Source: Halobacillus salinarum
GTDB lineage: Bacteria > Bacillota > Bacilli > Bacillales > Halobacillaceae
Length of the DNA: 64,000 nucleotides
Assembly: GCF_022919095.1 (NCBI RefSeq)
Contig: NZ_CP095073.1
Location: forward strand, 3,038,001-3,102,000
Reading direction: 5' to 3'
In this document: positions 35,106 through 43,054 of the stretch, in pieces
Numbering within the stretch: position 1 is the stretch's first letter
Layout of the letters: the number at the start of each line of letters is the position of its first letter
The notes under the pieces: model-generated
The model's database searches: none
What the model was told of the DNA's origin: nothing
The model's input: only the letters and a program-made list of their open reading frames with translations
Translations under genes and position numbers: made by a program

Positions 35106-35252
35106 CGAGCAGACCCCCATGTTATAATTGAATTGTCAGATTCAGCCGAGGGCCTAGCTCTTGGCTTTCTTTATGTCTTTTTTCTTTACTGCCCATCCTT
35201 TTCACTTCACACATTCATACAATAACGTATCTGTCATTTTGGAGGTGAGCTC

Positions 35253-35342
35253 ATGGGTTACGGTGGCGGTTATGGCGGTGGCTTCGCGCTGATCGTTGTA
35301 CTGTTTATTTTGCTTGTTATTGTTGGCGCTGCTTGGTATTAA
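35253..35342 (+). CDS. YjcZ-family sporulation protein, 29 residues
   Basis: M-G-Y-G-G-G-Y-G-G-G-F-A-L-I-V-V-L-F-I-L then L-V-I-V-G-A-A-W-Y: Gly-rich start and one membrane helix, the YjcZ family of tiny spore-associated proteins. GGAGGTGAGCTC precedes the ATG and a terminator follows at 35375. CATACAAT at 35216-35223 looks like the -10 of a SigE/SigK promoter, though the -35 is poor. A sporulation-type gene carried by the prophage. Confidence 0.85.
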   Translation: MGYGGGYGGGFALIVVLFILLVIVGAAWY

Positions 35343-35374
35343 GATTTTATAGTGAATAAATTGGTGTTACATTT

Positions 35375-35406
35375 CGTCAGGGTTGAAGCCTTGACGTTTA
35401 TTTTTT
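35375..35406 (+). terminator. Terminator of the YjcZ-like gene
   Basis: CGTCAGGG (35375-35382) with CCTTGACG (35389-35396), then a T-rich run. Confidence 0.8.
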
Positions 35407-35656
35407 CACTAGTGTATAGCTGTTCTTAATAGTAGCCATAATGTACACGAGACTAGTCTTAATCACCATTCGCATACTCACGCAGAGGGAACTAGTACTC
35501 CTCCTCTATTCAGCCGGAATCTTTCCGGCTTTTTCTAATCACTCTTTCTGAAGTGATGTCATACCTTGTAGAATAAGGTGATTTCACTAAAATCATTTCC
35601 ACCCTTTATAACACCATACTTCTCAAAAGCAATTCAGACCTACCACTGGATTGCTT
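35407..35656. other. Intergenic stretch with a second terminator
   Basis: I see no gene here. It holds AGCCGGA/TTCCGGCT plus T (about 35512-35535) on the plus strand and the minus-strand hairpin AAAAGCAAT/ATTGCTTTT (about 35624-35658) that ends the 35657 gene. What the plus-strand terminator serves is unclear. Confidence 0.5.
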
Positions 35657-35890
35657 TTATTCATTTGCAGGAATGCTCTTATCCCTGTAAACCGCTTTAA
35701 ATAAAACAACGTCATCCATCCCCACAAAAATATCTTTGGACAAATGAGCCCTTGTATTCGATTCATGAGCGTATAATTTCTTTGTTTTATAGAGCTTCTT
35801 GATCGGAGAGATGCATTCAAAACCTCTCTCTTCAATCTCCCTGCAGCGATTCACGACTTCAGGTAAGGTTCGTCCAGTAACGGTAGTCAT
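35657..35890 (-). CDS. Uncharacterised small phage protein
   Basis: 77 residues from ATG 35890 (GGAGAGG upstream). T-G-R-T-L-P-E-V-V-N-R-C-R-E-I-E-E-R-G-F resembles small phage proteins of the early region. No domain named. Confidence 0.55.
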   Translation of the reverse strand: MTTVTGRTLPEVVNRCREIEERGFECISPIKKLYKTKKLYAHESNTRAHLSKDIFVGMDDVVLFKAVYRDKSIPANE

Positions 35891-35913
35891 CAAAATCCTC
35901 TCCTCCCTCTTTG

Positions 35914-36120
35914 TTATTTGTCTCTAACCTCAAAGATTTTTTTTCTTGCTTCAAACCATGAACAACCATAGTGTCTCTGGATCATCTTTACATATTCAGA
36001 AAAGAGCCTTTTATTGGCTACGTAAGCCTGAGAGTTTAACTTCTTATTACACTCCAGGGGTGATTTCACTCCTTTAGGTACCTCAATTTCTACGGAGTCG
36101 AAGAATGTCATTTGGTTCAA
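35914..36120 (-). CDS. Uncharacterised small phage protein
   Basis: 68 residues; basic helical C-terminus (R-H-Y-G-C-S-W-F-E-A-R-K-K-I-F). Pairs with the gene at 35657 in the same direction. No recognised family. Confidence 0.5.
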   Translation of the reverse strand: MNQMTFFDSVEIEVPKGVKSPLECNKKLNSQAYVANKRLFSEYVKMIQRHYGCSWFEARKKIFEVRDK

Positions 36121-36236
36121 TCTAAAACCTCCTATTTTTCTTCTATCTCATAAATTCGTTGTTCCTTAAAATACATTAGCAAAAAGAACTAAATCGTAGT
36201 AATATTTAACTATTAACTTATAGAGAGGAAGATTTT

Positions 36237-36467
36237 ATGAACATTTTTGAGGGTATTGATTTTAATTCGATGATGTTTGTTGGACCCATTATTGTACTGA
36301 TAGCTACAATGAGTGCTGCTTGTTTGGTTTATTCTATTATGTTTAGTTGGTTACCTAAACAAATCTTTAATTTTTTACTGGTCGGTGTCGCACTTATAGG
36401 TGCATACATATGGGCTATACCTATGAATATGGGCTTTTTTGAATACTTTCAAAACTGGGGTGTTTGA
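36237..36467 (+). CDS. Small two-helix membrane protein, opposite to the operon
   Basis: 76 residues, two membrane helices (about 13-33 and 43-60), AGAGGAAG site. Encoded on the plus strand inside the minus-strand early/middle region, so it is probably an independently expressed moron. Function unknown. Confidence 0.6.
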   Translation: MNIFEGIDFNSMMFVGPIIVLIATMSAACLVYSIMFSWLPKQIFNFLLVGVALIGAYIWAIPMNMGFFEYFQNWGV

Positions 36468-36495
36468 TCTACCCCTCCCTCTTCAACTTTCAACC

Positions 36496-36912
36496 TCATT
36501 CCAACTCACTTACCTCAACTTCAATGCGTGGTTTCGAGCTATACCATTTACTAATAGTGAATTCCACCACTTGACTGTCATCGTTCCAAATCACTTTATT
36601 GAGAGCATCTTTAATCCCCTTTGCGTAATTATCAACATCAGGCTTGGTTAATGGTCGGTATAATCCCGACTCAGCTTCTTGTGTGCGCTTCTTTGAGAAC
36701 CTCTTGAGCATCGGCTTATAAACTTTCACTTTCACATTCAACGGTCCTTCTAACAGTTCAGAAGGCGCGTGTTGAGAAGCAACAAGTCCAACGTACTGTT
36801 TAAAGTCTCTTGATTTCTGAGGATCGTAAAGAACGGTTTTCCCCTTACGTGTCTTGCCAGCTCTCGGCCTCCCTTGAGCGACCGGCTCCCCTAAAACGGT
36901 AAATTCAATCAT
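36496..36912 (-). CDS. RusA-family Holliday junction endonuclease
   Basis: 138 residues. R-P-R-A at the N-terminus and K-P-D-V-D-N-Y-A-K-G-I-K-D-A-L-N with D-D-x-x-V are the RusA signature; the Asp residues bind Mg2+. Resolves recombination junctions and branched DNA before packaging. Overlaps the preceding gene by 8 bp. Confidence 0.93.
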   Translation of the reverse strand: MIEFTVLGEPVAQGRPRAGKTRKGKTVLYDPQKSRDFKQYVGLVASQHAPSELLEGPLNVKVKVYKPMLKRFSKKRTQEAESGLYRPLTKPDVDNYAKGIKDALNKVIWNDDSQVVEFTISKWYSSKPRIEVEVSELE

Positions 36913-37117
36913 GAGCTTCCTCCCTGGCTTTTTGACATTGTAAGTTGATGTGGATCTGTTCCAATTCTGTCAGTGTCATATTCTCTGTGGGTTTACCTAC
37001 TCGGTCTTGCGTATAACCCATTGTCCAGAGCTTATGAACTAAATAATTCTTCCTTTCCTTCACCCCTTTCGACAGCTTGGTGGGGGTGAGTTCCAATGAC
37101 TGAGTAGCATTTCTCAT
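36905..37117 (-). CDS. FbpA-like small protein
   Basis: 70 residues. R-K-N-Y-L-V-H-K-L-W-x-M-G-Y ... M-T-L-T-E-L-E-Q-I-H resembles the Fur-regulated basic protein A family found in Bacillus and many of its phages. Role in phages unknown. Confidence 0.55.
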   Translation of the reverse strand: MRNATQSLELTPTKLSKGVKERKNYLVHKLWTMGYTQDRVGKPTENMTLTELEQIHINLQCQKAREEAHD

Positions 37118-37365
37118 GGGATATACCTCCTTCCAAAAGATCGATGAATTTGTCCTTTTCGAGCCAGGTGAAATAGAGCTAAAAAGACTTCATCCGGATC
37201 CCGTTTGTATCTGCTTGCTATCTTCTCGAGTCCGATGCCCCAGTTCCAGGCTCTTCGTATATGCTGCAGTTGACGCTTGTTAAAAGTCAGCTCCAGGTCT
37301 TCCAGAAGAAATTCATGATCGCTCGTTTTTGGAAGCATGGGGATTTGATTTGTAGTCGTATTCAT
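37114..37365 (-). CDS. Small HTH-like phage protein
   Basis: 83 residues; W-N-W-G-I-G-L-E-K-I-A-S-R-Y-K-R-D-P-D-E-V-F-L-A-L looks like a helix-turn-helix. It starts inside the stop of the 37362 gene and ends overlapping the next ATG, so the run of small genes is translationally coupled. Confidence 0.6.
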   Translation of the reverse strand: MNTTTNQIPMLPKTSDHEFLLEDLELTFNKRQLQHIRRAWNWGIGLEKIASRYKRDPDEVFLALFHLARKGQIHRSFGRRYIP

Positions 37366-37532
37366 ACAGCTGCTTCTTTCTGGTTATCCAAGGCGTTTTT
37401 AATCCTCTTGATATGCTTTGCTGATTCTTCCTGAGCGATCTTTCTGCAGGTTTCATTTGGACAAGGGAGCACATGGACTGCAGTAGTTGTTTGGGCATAA
37501 TAGACGCCTCTCCCGTGGCATGTTTGGCACAT
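37362..37532 (-). CDS. Small zinc-ribbon-like protein, 56 residues
   Basis: ATG 37532 with AAAGGAG upstream; stop overlaps the next ATG (ATGA). M-C-Q-T-C-H-G-R-G-V-Y and later L-P-C-P-N-E-T-C give a C-x2-C ... C-x4-C pattern expected of a zinc-binding knuckle, followed by a basic helix. Lies directly downstream of the DnaC-like gene. Function unknown. Confidence 0.7.
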   Translation of the reverse strand: MCQTCHGRGVYYAQTTTAVHVLPCPNETCRKIAQEESAKHIKRIKNALDNQKEAAV

Positions 37533-37533
37533 A

Positions 37534-38496
37534 TTATCGCTCCTTTCTTAACCTGAAATCTTCCCCTTCGACTTCGTAGAGAAAGTGATCCGTTCCACCG
37601 GTCATTCCAAAAAGTCTGCTGGCAGCTGCATAGCCAATCTTATCGCTTAAGGTCCCCTGGTCTTCGTTAGAGCTAAAGATGATGGGCTTCTTATGCCTAT
37701 AGCGCTCATTAATAATTTGGTAGTAGAGCCCTTCTTTGCTTTCCGACCACTTGGCTTTTCCTAAGTCGTCCCAAATCAGCACATCCACACTAAACGCTCC
37801 ATGGAGAAGGTCACGAAGGGTTTTCCCCTCGTCTCTCATCATCTTGGCTTGGATTAAATCATCCATGAACGTCACATCCGATACACAGAGGACACGGCAT
37901 CCTCGATCAAATTTGGACTTCTGGCCAGGAGCAATTTCATCTCGCACAAGGATCTTATTGATGATCCACTTAGCTGCTGCCATCTGCAGGTGTGTTTTTC
38001 CTAATCCAAAATTATTGTGCTTTTGTTTAAAGCTATAACGATCCTCTCCGCTCATTTCTCGGATTAGGCTCTCGCCATAAATGGCCATAAATCCTAGGCT
38101 GTTTATTTCCTGCTTGTCATCGATAATCTGTTGAAGTTGTTGTAAGTACTTCTGAATGGCTTGGAAGAGCGTCTGCTGCACCTCAGCATCTTGCTGATAG
38201 TTACCAAAACGAGCATGTTCAAACTCTTCAGGGATCAGCGCGTTTTTAAATCGGTTTTTTAGATGCTTTCTCTCCTGGCAATGGCAGGGACGATATATAG
38301 GCTTTGCCCCACGGTTGAAAGCATCTTTTTCGTCGTACACCATCTCCACAAGGGAACCTGTGTCCTTGCAATCCTGACACTCAAACTCAACCCCAGGCTC
38401 GCCTTGCAGCTTCTTTCTGTCTCTCGACATCTGCCGCGCTCTTGCCAGCCGTTCTTGTAAACGAGGGTCTTGGAGAGCCTCTTGAATGCTTTGCAT
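37534..38496 (-). CDS. DnaC/DnaI-like helicase loader ATPase
   Basis: 320 residues from ATG 38496 (GGAAGG upstream). N-terminal Zn-finger (C-Q-D-C-K-D ... C-H-C), then an AAA+ core with F-G-L-G-K-T-H-L, Walker B V-L-I-W-D-D-L-G, S-S-N sensor and an Arg-rich end. Loads the replicative helicase at the phage origin. Oddity: about 20 residues separate A-I-Y-G-E from N-N-F-G-L-G-K-T, where the P-loop is normally continuous. The N-terminus overlaps the initiator gene by 110 bp in another frame. Confidence 0.85.
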   Translation of the reverse strand: MQSIQEALQDPRLQERLARARQMSRDRKKLQGEPGVEFECQDCKDTGSLVEMVYDEKDAFNRGAKPIYRPCHCQERKHLKNRFKNALIPEEFEHARFGNYQQDAEVQQTLFQAIQKYLQQLQQIIDDKQEINSLGFMAIYGESLIREMSGEDRYSFKQKHNNFGLGKTHLQMAAAKWIINKILVRDEIAPGQKSKFDRGCRVLCVSDVTFMDDLIQAKMMRDEGKTLRDLLHGAFSVDVLIWDDLGKAKWSESKEGLYYQIINERYRHKKPIIFSSNEDQGTLSDKIGYAAASRLFGMTGGTDHFLYEVEGEDFRLRKER

Positions 38497-39268
38497 CAGC
38501 GTCACCTTCCTTTTCCTCGAATTGCTTGTCCAGGACGAAACCAACGCAATACTCCAGGTTATGGATCCGCTGGCGTTTATGCTTCCGCCTTCGGTTAAAG
38601 TCTTCAAAGCACGCAGAAACCCATTCCTTCGCTTGCTTTAAAGGCACCTGGGCTTGCTCGATTTCTTTTGCAGCCCCTACATCCTTCGCGTCATGATGCA
38701 TTTGGCTATTTAGGCGCAAATAATGATTGATCAATTCAACTTGATACGGAGATACTTCTTTCATCACGGTTTCCGGCGTCCCGTCACCGTCCAAGGAATT
38801 GTCGCGCGCGGTTGTAGTAGTAGTATTTATATCTAGTTCTTTATCAACTTCTCTATCTTTATTAGAGTGACCATATTTGGCACCCCCCCGACCAAATATG
38901 GCACCCCCCTGATCATTTTTGGCACCCGTGCCATATTCGGCACCCGTGTCATTCTTGGCACTCTTTAAAAACTTTTTCGAATTATGAACATAAATGATAT
39001 GTCCATAGGGCGTTCGTTTTAAGGAGATGTATTTTTCTTTCTCTAATCGCTCAAAATTTCGTTTGACGGTCGATTTGCTGCCTCCCAGTTCCTTGGCAAC
39101 TTCCTGGTAACCAATGGGCTTGCCACCGAGGACGGTGCCCGTCGTTCCTTCTTCTTTCGTGGTTTTCGATATACACCAAAGAAATTCCCAAAGAGCAGGT
39201 CCTATTCGTTCTCGATGTTCTTCGCTTAACAAGCCAGCATAGATCGGAAAATAAAACAGATCGGGCAC
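38387..39268 (-). CDS. Phage replication initiator (winged-helix/DnaD-like)
   Basis: 293 residues from GTG 39268: AGGGGG lies 7 nt upstream and the previous small gene stops just before. N-terminal winged helix (I-G-Y-Q-E-V-A-K-E-L-G-G-S-K-S-T-V-K-R-N-F-E-R-L), a low-complexity Gly/Lys linker encoded by the iterons, and a helical C-terminus. Binds the origin within its own gene and recruits the loader. Confidence 0.8.
   Translation of the reverse strand: MPDLFYFPIYAGLLSEEHRERIGPALWEFLWCISKTTKEEGTTGTVLGGKPIGYQEVAKELGGSKSTVKRNFERLEKEKYISLKRTPYGHIIYVHNSKKFLKSAKNDTGAEYGTGAKNDQGGAIFGRGGAKYGHSNKDREVDKELDINTTTTTARDNSLDGDGTPETVMKEVSPYQVELINHYLRLNSQMHHDAKDVGAAKEIEQAQVPLKQAKEWVSACFEDFNRRRKHKRQRIHNLEYCVGFVLDKQFEEKEGDADAKHSRGSPRPSFTRTAGKSAADVERQKEAARRAWG
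38879..38963. repeat. Iterons: likely phage replication origin
   Basis: GGCACCC at 38879, 38900, 38921 and 38939 and GGCACTC at 38957: spacings 21, 21, 18 and 18 bp, each in a T(T/C/A)GGCACCC context. They lie inside the initiator gene, as in lambda O and many Gram-positive phages, next to an AT-rich stretch (38821-38870). Confidence 0.7.
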
Positions 39269-39279
39269 CGTTGCACCCC

Positions 39280-39450
39280 CTAGTGTTTCGTTCTGATAAG
39301 CCCTTTCATTCCTTTTATTTTCACCAATTCCCATCCCTGAAAGTTGTGCCTGACATAGGCTTCCACATAACGTTTAAATGACTTTCCAGGATGTTCATGG
39401 CTTTCCACCATCCACACGAAGTGGTAGGGAATAGGAATGCTGCGTTTCAT
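39280..39450 (-). CDS. Small conserved-looking phage protein, 56 residues
   Basis: ATG 39450 overlaps the RecT stop (TAATG). M-K-R-S-I-P-I-P-Y-H-F-V-W-M-V-E-S-H-E-H-P-G, basic C-terminus (I-K-G-M-K-G-L-I-R-T-K-H). Stop at 39280 is followed within 12 nt by the GTG of the initiator. Coupling on both sides supports a real gene. Function unknown. Confidence 0.7.
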   Translation of the reverse strand: MKRSIPIPYHFVWMVESHEHPGKSFKRYVEAYVRHNFQGWELVKIKGMKGLIRTKH

Positions 39451-40301
39451 TATTCAAGTTCCATCGCTGCTTGCTCTGGAGTTAACTCTTTTGACGTTTC
39501 CTCTGCTTTTGGTTCCTCTTCGGGATCCTCATGACTTTCCACATCAATAAACTCCTGATTATACACCGAATCTGCATCCTCGGTGATATCCTTCCGAACC
39601 GTTTCATCTTGGCTTGCATGCTGCTGAATCTCAATGCTAATCGGTAAGTATTTGAACATCCGGCGAATCACCGTCTTTTTAGCCATTTCTTCATAGTCGG
39701 TTTTCCAAGGTCCATTGTTAGATGCTTTCGAGCGTTTACGAATCTTTTCAATGTCTCCTTCACCCATGACCTCAACATGAAAACCTCCATCTTTGTATTT
39801 AGCAATGCCATAAGCAGCTACAAAATCTCCTCGTTCTCCCAGTGAAGGTTTATGGACAAGCTTAGGATCCAATCCAAATTCATACTCGAAATCATCATTC
39901 TCATAAACCACTTGGGCATAGATGCTTTCGATATGACCGGAACGTCTGGCGAGATCAATCATGCCCTTATAACCGATTATGAAGGTTGCTTCTTTGCCAT
40001 AAGGAATAATGTAGCAATGACCAATCAGCCCTGGCTCCAGTCCTAACTGTGCTGCCTGCATAACCGCTCCCATTAAGGAAGGAATCTTGCACTCTAACAA
40101 TTTAGGAGTGGTTCGAATGGTCGTCAGTGCAATTCTAGCCATTCGATCTACATCCATATGCTGAGGAAGAGCCTTCTCAATTTCAGGACCCATCTTTTTT
40201 AGATAGGCCGCTATCGTATTGGCTGGAGACTGCTGTTTGGATTCGGCTTGGTTCTTGTTTCGATTTGCTAACTGTTGCTTGGTAGAGTTATTCGTTGCCA
40301 T
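39450..40301 (-). CDS. recT: RecT-type single-strand annealing protein
   Basis: 283 residues. Y-L-K-K-M-G-P-E-I-E-K-A-L-P at the N-terminus, then G-A-V-M-Q-A-A-Q-L-G-L-E-P and the I-I-G-Y-K-G-M-I-D-L-A-R-R-S-G motif are RecT hallmarks. Anneals strands processed by the YqaJ exonuclease encoded just upstream (1-nt overlap). Confidence 0.95.
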   Translation of the reverse strand: MATNNSTKQQLANRNKNQAESKQQSPANTIAAYLKKMGPEIEKALPQHMDVDRMARIALTTIRTTPKLLECKIPSLMGAVMQAAQLGLEPGLIGHCYIIPYGKEATFIIGYKGMIDLARRSGHIESIYAQVVYENDDFEYEFGLDPKLVHKPSLGERGDFVAAYGIAKYKDGGFHVEVMGEGDIEKIRKRSKASNNGPWKTDYEEMAKKTVIRRMFKYLPISIEIQQHASQDETVRKDITEDADSVYNQEFIDVESHEDPEEEPKAEETSKELTPEQAAMELE

Positions 40302-41257
40302 TATTTCGCCTCCTTAAATTTCAAAGGTCGTGATTTAGATACTTTGCAATAAGCTTCATAAATGTCGGGTTTCTCTTTCTTCAAACGCTTGGAATCTACT
40401 GTTCTTCTCTCCTGTGACTTCCAAGTAACGATAAATTGATTGGTGAATCCTTTTTCTGCATCACCTAACGTCTGCTTCAACTGATTTTCATATTTCGATT
40501 TCAATGTCTTTAGTTCGTCCATTTCATCCTTCATCTGATTCAACGATTGAAGCAGCTGCTCCGCATTTGTATCCAGCTCTAATTCCAATTCAGGATCGGA
40601 ATCCGGATACATCGCTTTGATCAGTTCATTGGAAGCTCGGGAGCCATCAATTTCTGGAGGTTTTTGTTTAACTACATGCTCATTCCAGAAATCCTTTTCG
40701 ATAGAGATGAGATAATCGATCAGTTCCTCGTCTCGTTTAATTTTCTTATAGATGTATTTGTTTCCACCGACTAGGACGGCAATCCACCAGGCATCTGCAC
40801 CGGTAACCGCCATGTAGTGCTGACATTGGAGCAAATATGCGCCTGGAACTTCTTCACCATCCCACTCGTCTTTTAAATACTCACTCGCGGTCTTACACTC
40901 CAGACCTTCATTCTTACCGACAATTAAACGATCGACATTGGCAAGCATCCATTCATGTTCAGGATGCTGCAGAATAGCGTTCCTCTTACGCACTTTTAAT
41001 CCAGTGCGCCGCGTAAATTCTTTAGCTACCGTTTCCTCCATCACATTGCCCCAGTAGGCTGCTTCCTCATTCGTTGGTTTGGTGTCCGGAGCTTCTCCGA
41101 TCTTTTCCATATACACCACTATTGGAGACTTCCATTTATTTAAGCCAGCAATGGCTCCTGCATCAGAACCTCCAAGGCCTTTGTTTCGATATTTCAACCA
41201 TTCTTCATGTTCAAGGTTAGTTGTGCTTTTCAGCACTAACGCTTTAACTCCCATCAT
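40301..41257 (-). CDS. YqaJ-family phage exonuclease
   Basis: 318 residues (ATG 41254 is the alternative start). G-L-G-G-S-D-A-G-A-I-A-G, W-G-N-V-M-E-E, N-V-D-R and E-C-K-T are the conserved motifs; E and K of E-C-K form the PD-(D/E)xK site. Degrades the 5' strand for RecT-mediated recombination. Confidence 0.93.
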   Translation of the reverse strand: MMGVKALVLKSTTNLEHEEWLKYRNKGLGGSDAGAIAGLNKWKSPIVVYMEKIGEAPDTKPTNEEAAYWGNVMEETVAKEFTRRTGLKVRKRNAILQHPEHEWMLANVDRLIVGKNEGLECKTASEYLKDEWDGEEVPGAYLLQCQHYMAVTGADAWWIAVLVGGNKYIYKKIKRDEELIDYLISIEKDFWNEHVVKQKPPEIDGSRASNELIKAMYPDSDPELELELDTNAEQLLQSLNQMKDEMDELKTLKSKYENQLKQTLGDAEKGFTNQFIVTWKSQERRTVDSKRLKKEKPDIYEAYCKVSKSRPLKFKEAK

Positions 41258-41306
41258 TGCCCTCCTTTTATGTTCATGGCATAATAGTAGTAGACTACTT
41301 TCTTAA

Positions 41307-41334
41307 GAACCACGTTGCAGCGTGGTTCATTTTT
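41307..41334 (+). terminator. Hairpin between the exonuclease and YqaI genes
   Basis: GAACCACG (41307-41314) and CGTGGTTC (41321-41328), followed by ATTTTTAT on the plus strand. It has no plus-strand gene, so it may act as an attenuator or mRNA stabiliser for the minus-strand operon. Confidence 0.4.
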
Positions 41335-41545
41335 ATGCCCTTTTTTCTTCTGCTCCTAAGAGTTCTAGGAGTTGAGTAGATTCATAGATTAACGCTTCCT
41401 TAAGGAAAAACTCATCGTTGACCACATAAATTGGATCCCCTTCAAACACCTCATTTCCAAGAGCATCCGTTCCATAGAAACCTGGCTCCAGAACATTCAC
41501 TGGAACGCCAGTAGCTTGCAATTGGTCGGTTACAGGATGATTCAT
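41333..41545 (-). CDS. YqaI-family protein
   Basis: 70 residues from ATG 41545. H-P-V-T-D-Q-L-Q ... G-F-Y-G-T-D-A-L-G-N-E-V-F-E-G-D-P-I matches YqaI, which precedes yqaJ in the skin element and related phages. Function unknown. Confidence 0.8.
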   Translation of the reverse strand: MNHPVTDQLQATGVPVNVLEPGFYGTDALGNEVFEGDPIYVVNDEFFLKEALIYESTQLLELLGAEEKRA

Positions 41546-41582
41546 ACTTTCACCACCTTTCTGATGCCAGCGCATCGTCACA

Positions 41583-41818
41583 GACAGGAAGGAAAAAGAA
41601 AGGGTGTAAGGGTGAATCGGCGAGTAAAAACCTTCCTGTCCATGACGACAGGCTGAACCTGTCGTGTTTATTCGGTCTAATATCCCCTTCTTGCTTCCTT
41701 TCTATCTCCTCCTTTGGTACCTTGCTAGCGACTAACATGCATGGTATGTTTATTTATGAAACATATATTTCCCCTAAACATATAAGCTCTTCTGGTCCCT
41801 AGCCAGAGGGGCTTTTTA
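41583..41818. other. Gene-free structured stretch
   Basis: Holds GACAGGAAGG (41583) facing CCTTCCTGTC (41631), a short hairpin CGACAGG/CCTGTCG (41646-41664) and, at about 41788-41818, GCTCTTCTGG/CCAGAGGGGC with G-T pairs then TTTTT on the plus strand. On the minus strand the last hairpin ends the AbrB-like gene. I find no convincing promoter. Confidence 0.4.
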
Positions 41819-42073
41819 CTTTTGAACAAACTGAATGATTTCCTCTATTTTCTGCTTGGCTTCCTCATTGACCTGATCTTTGAGTATCTCCAGTTCTTTC
41901 ACAGCTTCCTGCTTCTCTTCTGTTTTTCCATAAGGCTTAATCACGAGTGCCTCTCCATCCATAAACATCTCCATAGCTTGCTTGGTTTCCCACCCTTGGG
42001 AATCACGGACTTCTTTCGGAATAACGACTCTTCCTAACTCATCTAATTTACGAATAATGCCTAGTGCTTTCAT
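41816..42073 (-). CDS. AbrB-like transition-state regulator
   Basis: 85 residues. M-K-A-L-G-I-I-R-K-L-D-E-L-G-R-V-V-I-P-K-E-V-R is the AbrB/SpoVT swapped-hairpin DNA-binding domain; the C-terminal half is a helical multimerisation region. Short compared with SpoVT. May bind host AbrB targets or phage early promoters. Confidence 0.9.
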   Translation of the reverse strand: MKALGIIRKLDELGRVVIPKEVRDSQGWETKQAMEMFMDGEALVIKPYGKTEEKQEAVKELEILKDQVNEEAKQKIEEIIQFVQK

Positions 42074-42093
42074 TGAAAACTTCCTTTCTTTTT

Positions 42094-42183
42094 TTAAGCT
42101 TGGCTCATAGCGAAATATAAGAATGATAGACTAAGGATCCAAAGAACGATGTAAATCACATCAAGCTTATCCACCTTTTTCAT
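42094..42183 (-). CDS. Tiny membrane protein, 29 residues
   Basis: ATG 42183 lies inside the end of the 42167 gene (17-nt overlap) with GAGGTGG upstream. M-K-K-V-D-K-L then a single hydrophobic helix. Coupled translation suggests it is real. Function unknown. Confidence 0.55.
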   Translation of the reverse strand: MKKVDKLDVIYIVLWILSLSFLYFAMSQA

Positions 42184-42469
42184 TCGGCCACCTCACCTGA
42201 GCTTTCAGAATGCCTTTCTTTTGGAGATCGATAATAACTTTATTAAGTTCTCCCTGTCTCTGGAGATGAGAAGCTAATTCTTGATGCTGCTTTTGATGTC
42301 TCATAAATTCCAGTTGCTTCATGGATGAAAGAGCATCCATAGCTGATCGAGTCACTTCATCAAAATTGCCTTGAACAAATTGGTTTTCCATACGCTCAAG
42401 CATTTTCCAAAAACATTTTTCTTCTTTAACGGCTTGGGCTGTATGCTGTGGTAAGTAGTTTTCCTTCAT
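42167..42469 (-). CDS. Uncharacterised helical early protein
   Basis: 100 residues from ATG 42469, which overlaps the stop of the XRE gene (ATGA). Gln/Leu-rich helices. No domain recognised. The earlier in-frame Met codons lie within the upstream gene and lack a site. Confidence 0.55.
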   Translation of the reverse strand: MKENYLPQHTAQAVKEEKCFWKMLERMENQFVQGNFDEVTRSAMDALSSMKQLEFMRHQKQHQELASHLQRQGELNKVIIDLQKKGILKAQVRWPNEKGG

Positions 42470-42987
42470 GCCATCACATATCCTCTCGACTTCAATTTCG
42501 TTTGGTGATGCTCCCAAATGTCCAGCCAGCTTAGGTTGTAGGTTTGGCAGAGAGTTGCCAAGTAAATCGTGGAAGCGTGAATGACATCTGCAAACTCTTG
42601 GGCCGAGCGTTCAATGTCCTGCAGTTCAAAGGACTGGATAAATTGAGGCTGATTCATAAGCTTGACCTTTTTCATAGCTTCCAGTGCCTCTTCCATCTCT
42701 TCTCCAAGCTTTAAGTACACGGAGGAACGATGATTATCCACCGCTGGCCCATCTAATCGAGTAATCCCCCATCCGATGTATTCATTGGCAGCCTCTAGAG
42801 CAATCCAGGGATCGTTATACTTCTCAATAAATCGCCTTGAAATACCTGGTTGCACTCTTCGCTCCCCGTTTTCTTGTTTACTTAAGGACTCTCTCGATTG
42901 GAAGAAATCCATGGAGAGCTGTTCTTGCGACCTCCCCATTTTTGCTCGTGTATCTTTCAACGTTCTCGCCACTCTACTTTCCTTCAA
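42466..42987 (-). CDS. XRE-type regulator with helical C-terminus
   Basis: 173 residues from TTG 42987 (AAAGGAG 8 nt away). N-terminal HTH (M-G-R-S-Q-E-Q-L-S-M-D-F-F-Q-S-R-E-S-L-S-K-Q-E-N-G) and a helical domain of about 100 residues. Early lytic regulator by position downstream of the switch. Confidence 0.75.
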   Translation of the reverse strand: MKESRVARTLKDTRAKMGRSQEQLSMDFFQSRESLSKQENGERRVQPGISRRFIEKYNDPWIALEAANEYIGWGITRLDGPAVDNHRSSVYLKLGEEMEEALEAMKKVKLMNQPQFIQSFELQDIERSAQEFADVIHASTIYLATLCQTYNLSWLDIWEHHQTKLKSRGYVMA

Positions 42988-43054
42988 GTGAAACACTCCT
43001 TTTTTGTACCGTTTTTTGTACCTTCTTTATTGAATAAATGGGAATATCATGAAG

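Noticed and set aside
37313-37498. 61-codon ORF in the replication region
   Set aside because: Out of frame with the well-supported 56-codon zinc-ribbon-like gene at 37362-37532 that has the ribosome-binding site.
41550-41738. 62-codon minus-strand ORF between YqaI and AbrB-like genes
   Set aside because: No ribosome-binding site, odd composition, and it spans the perfect inverted repeats; more likely non-coding.
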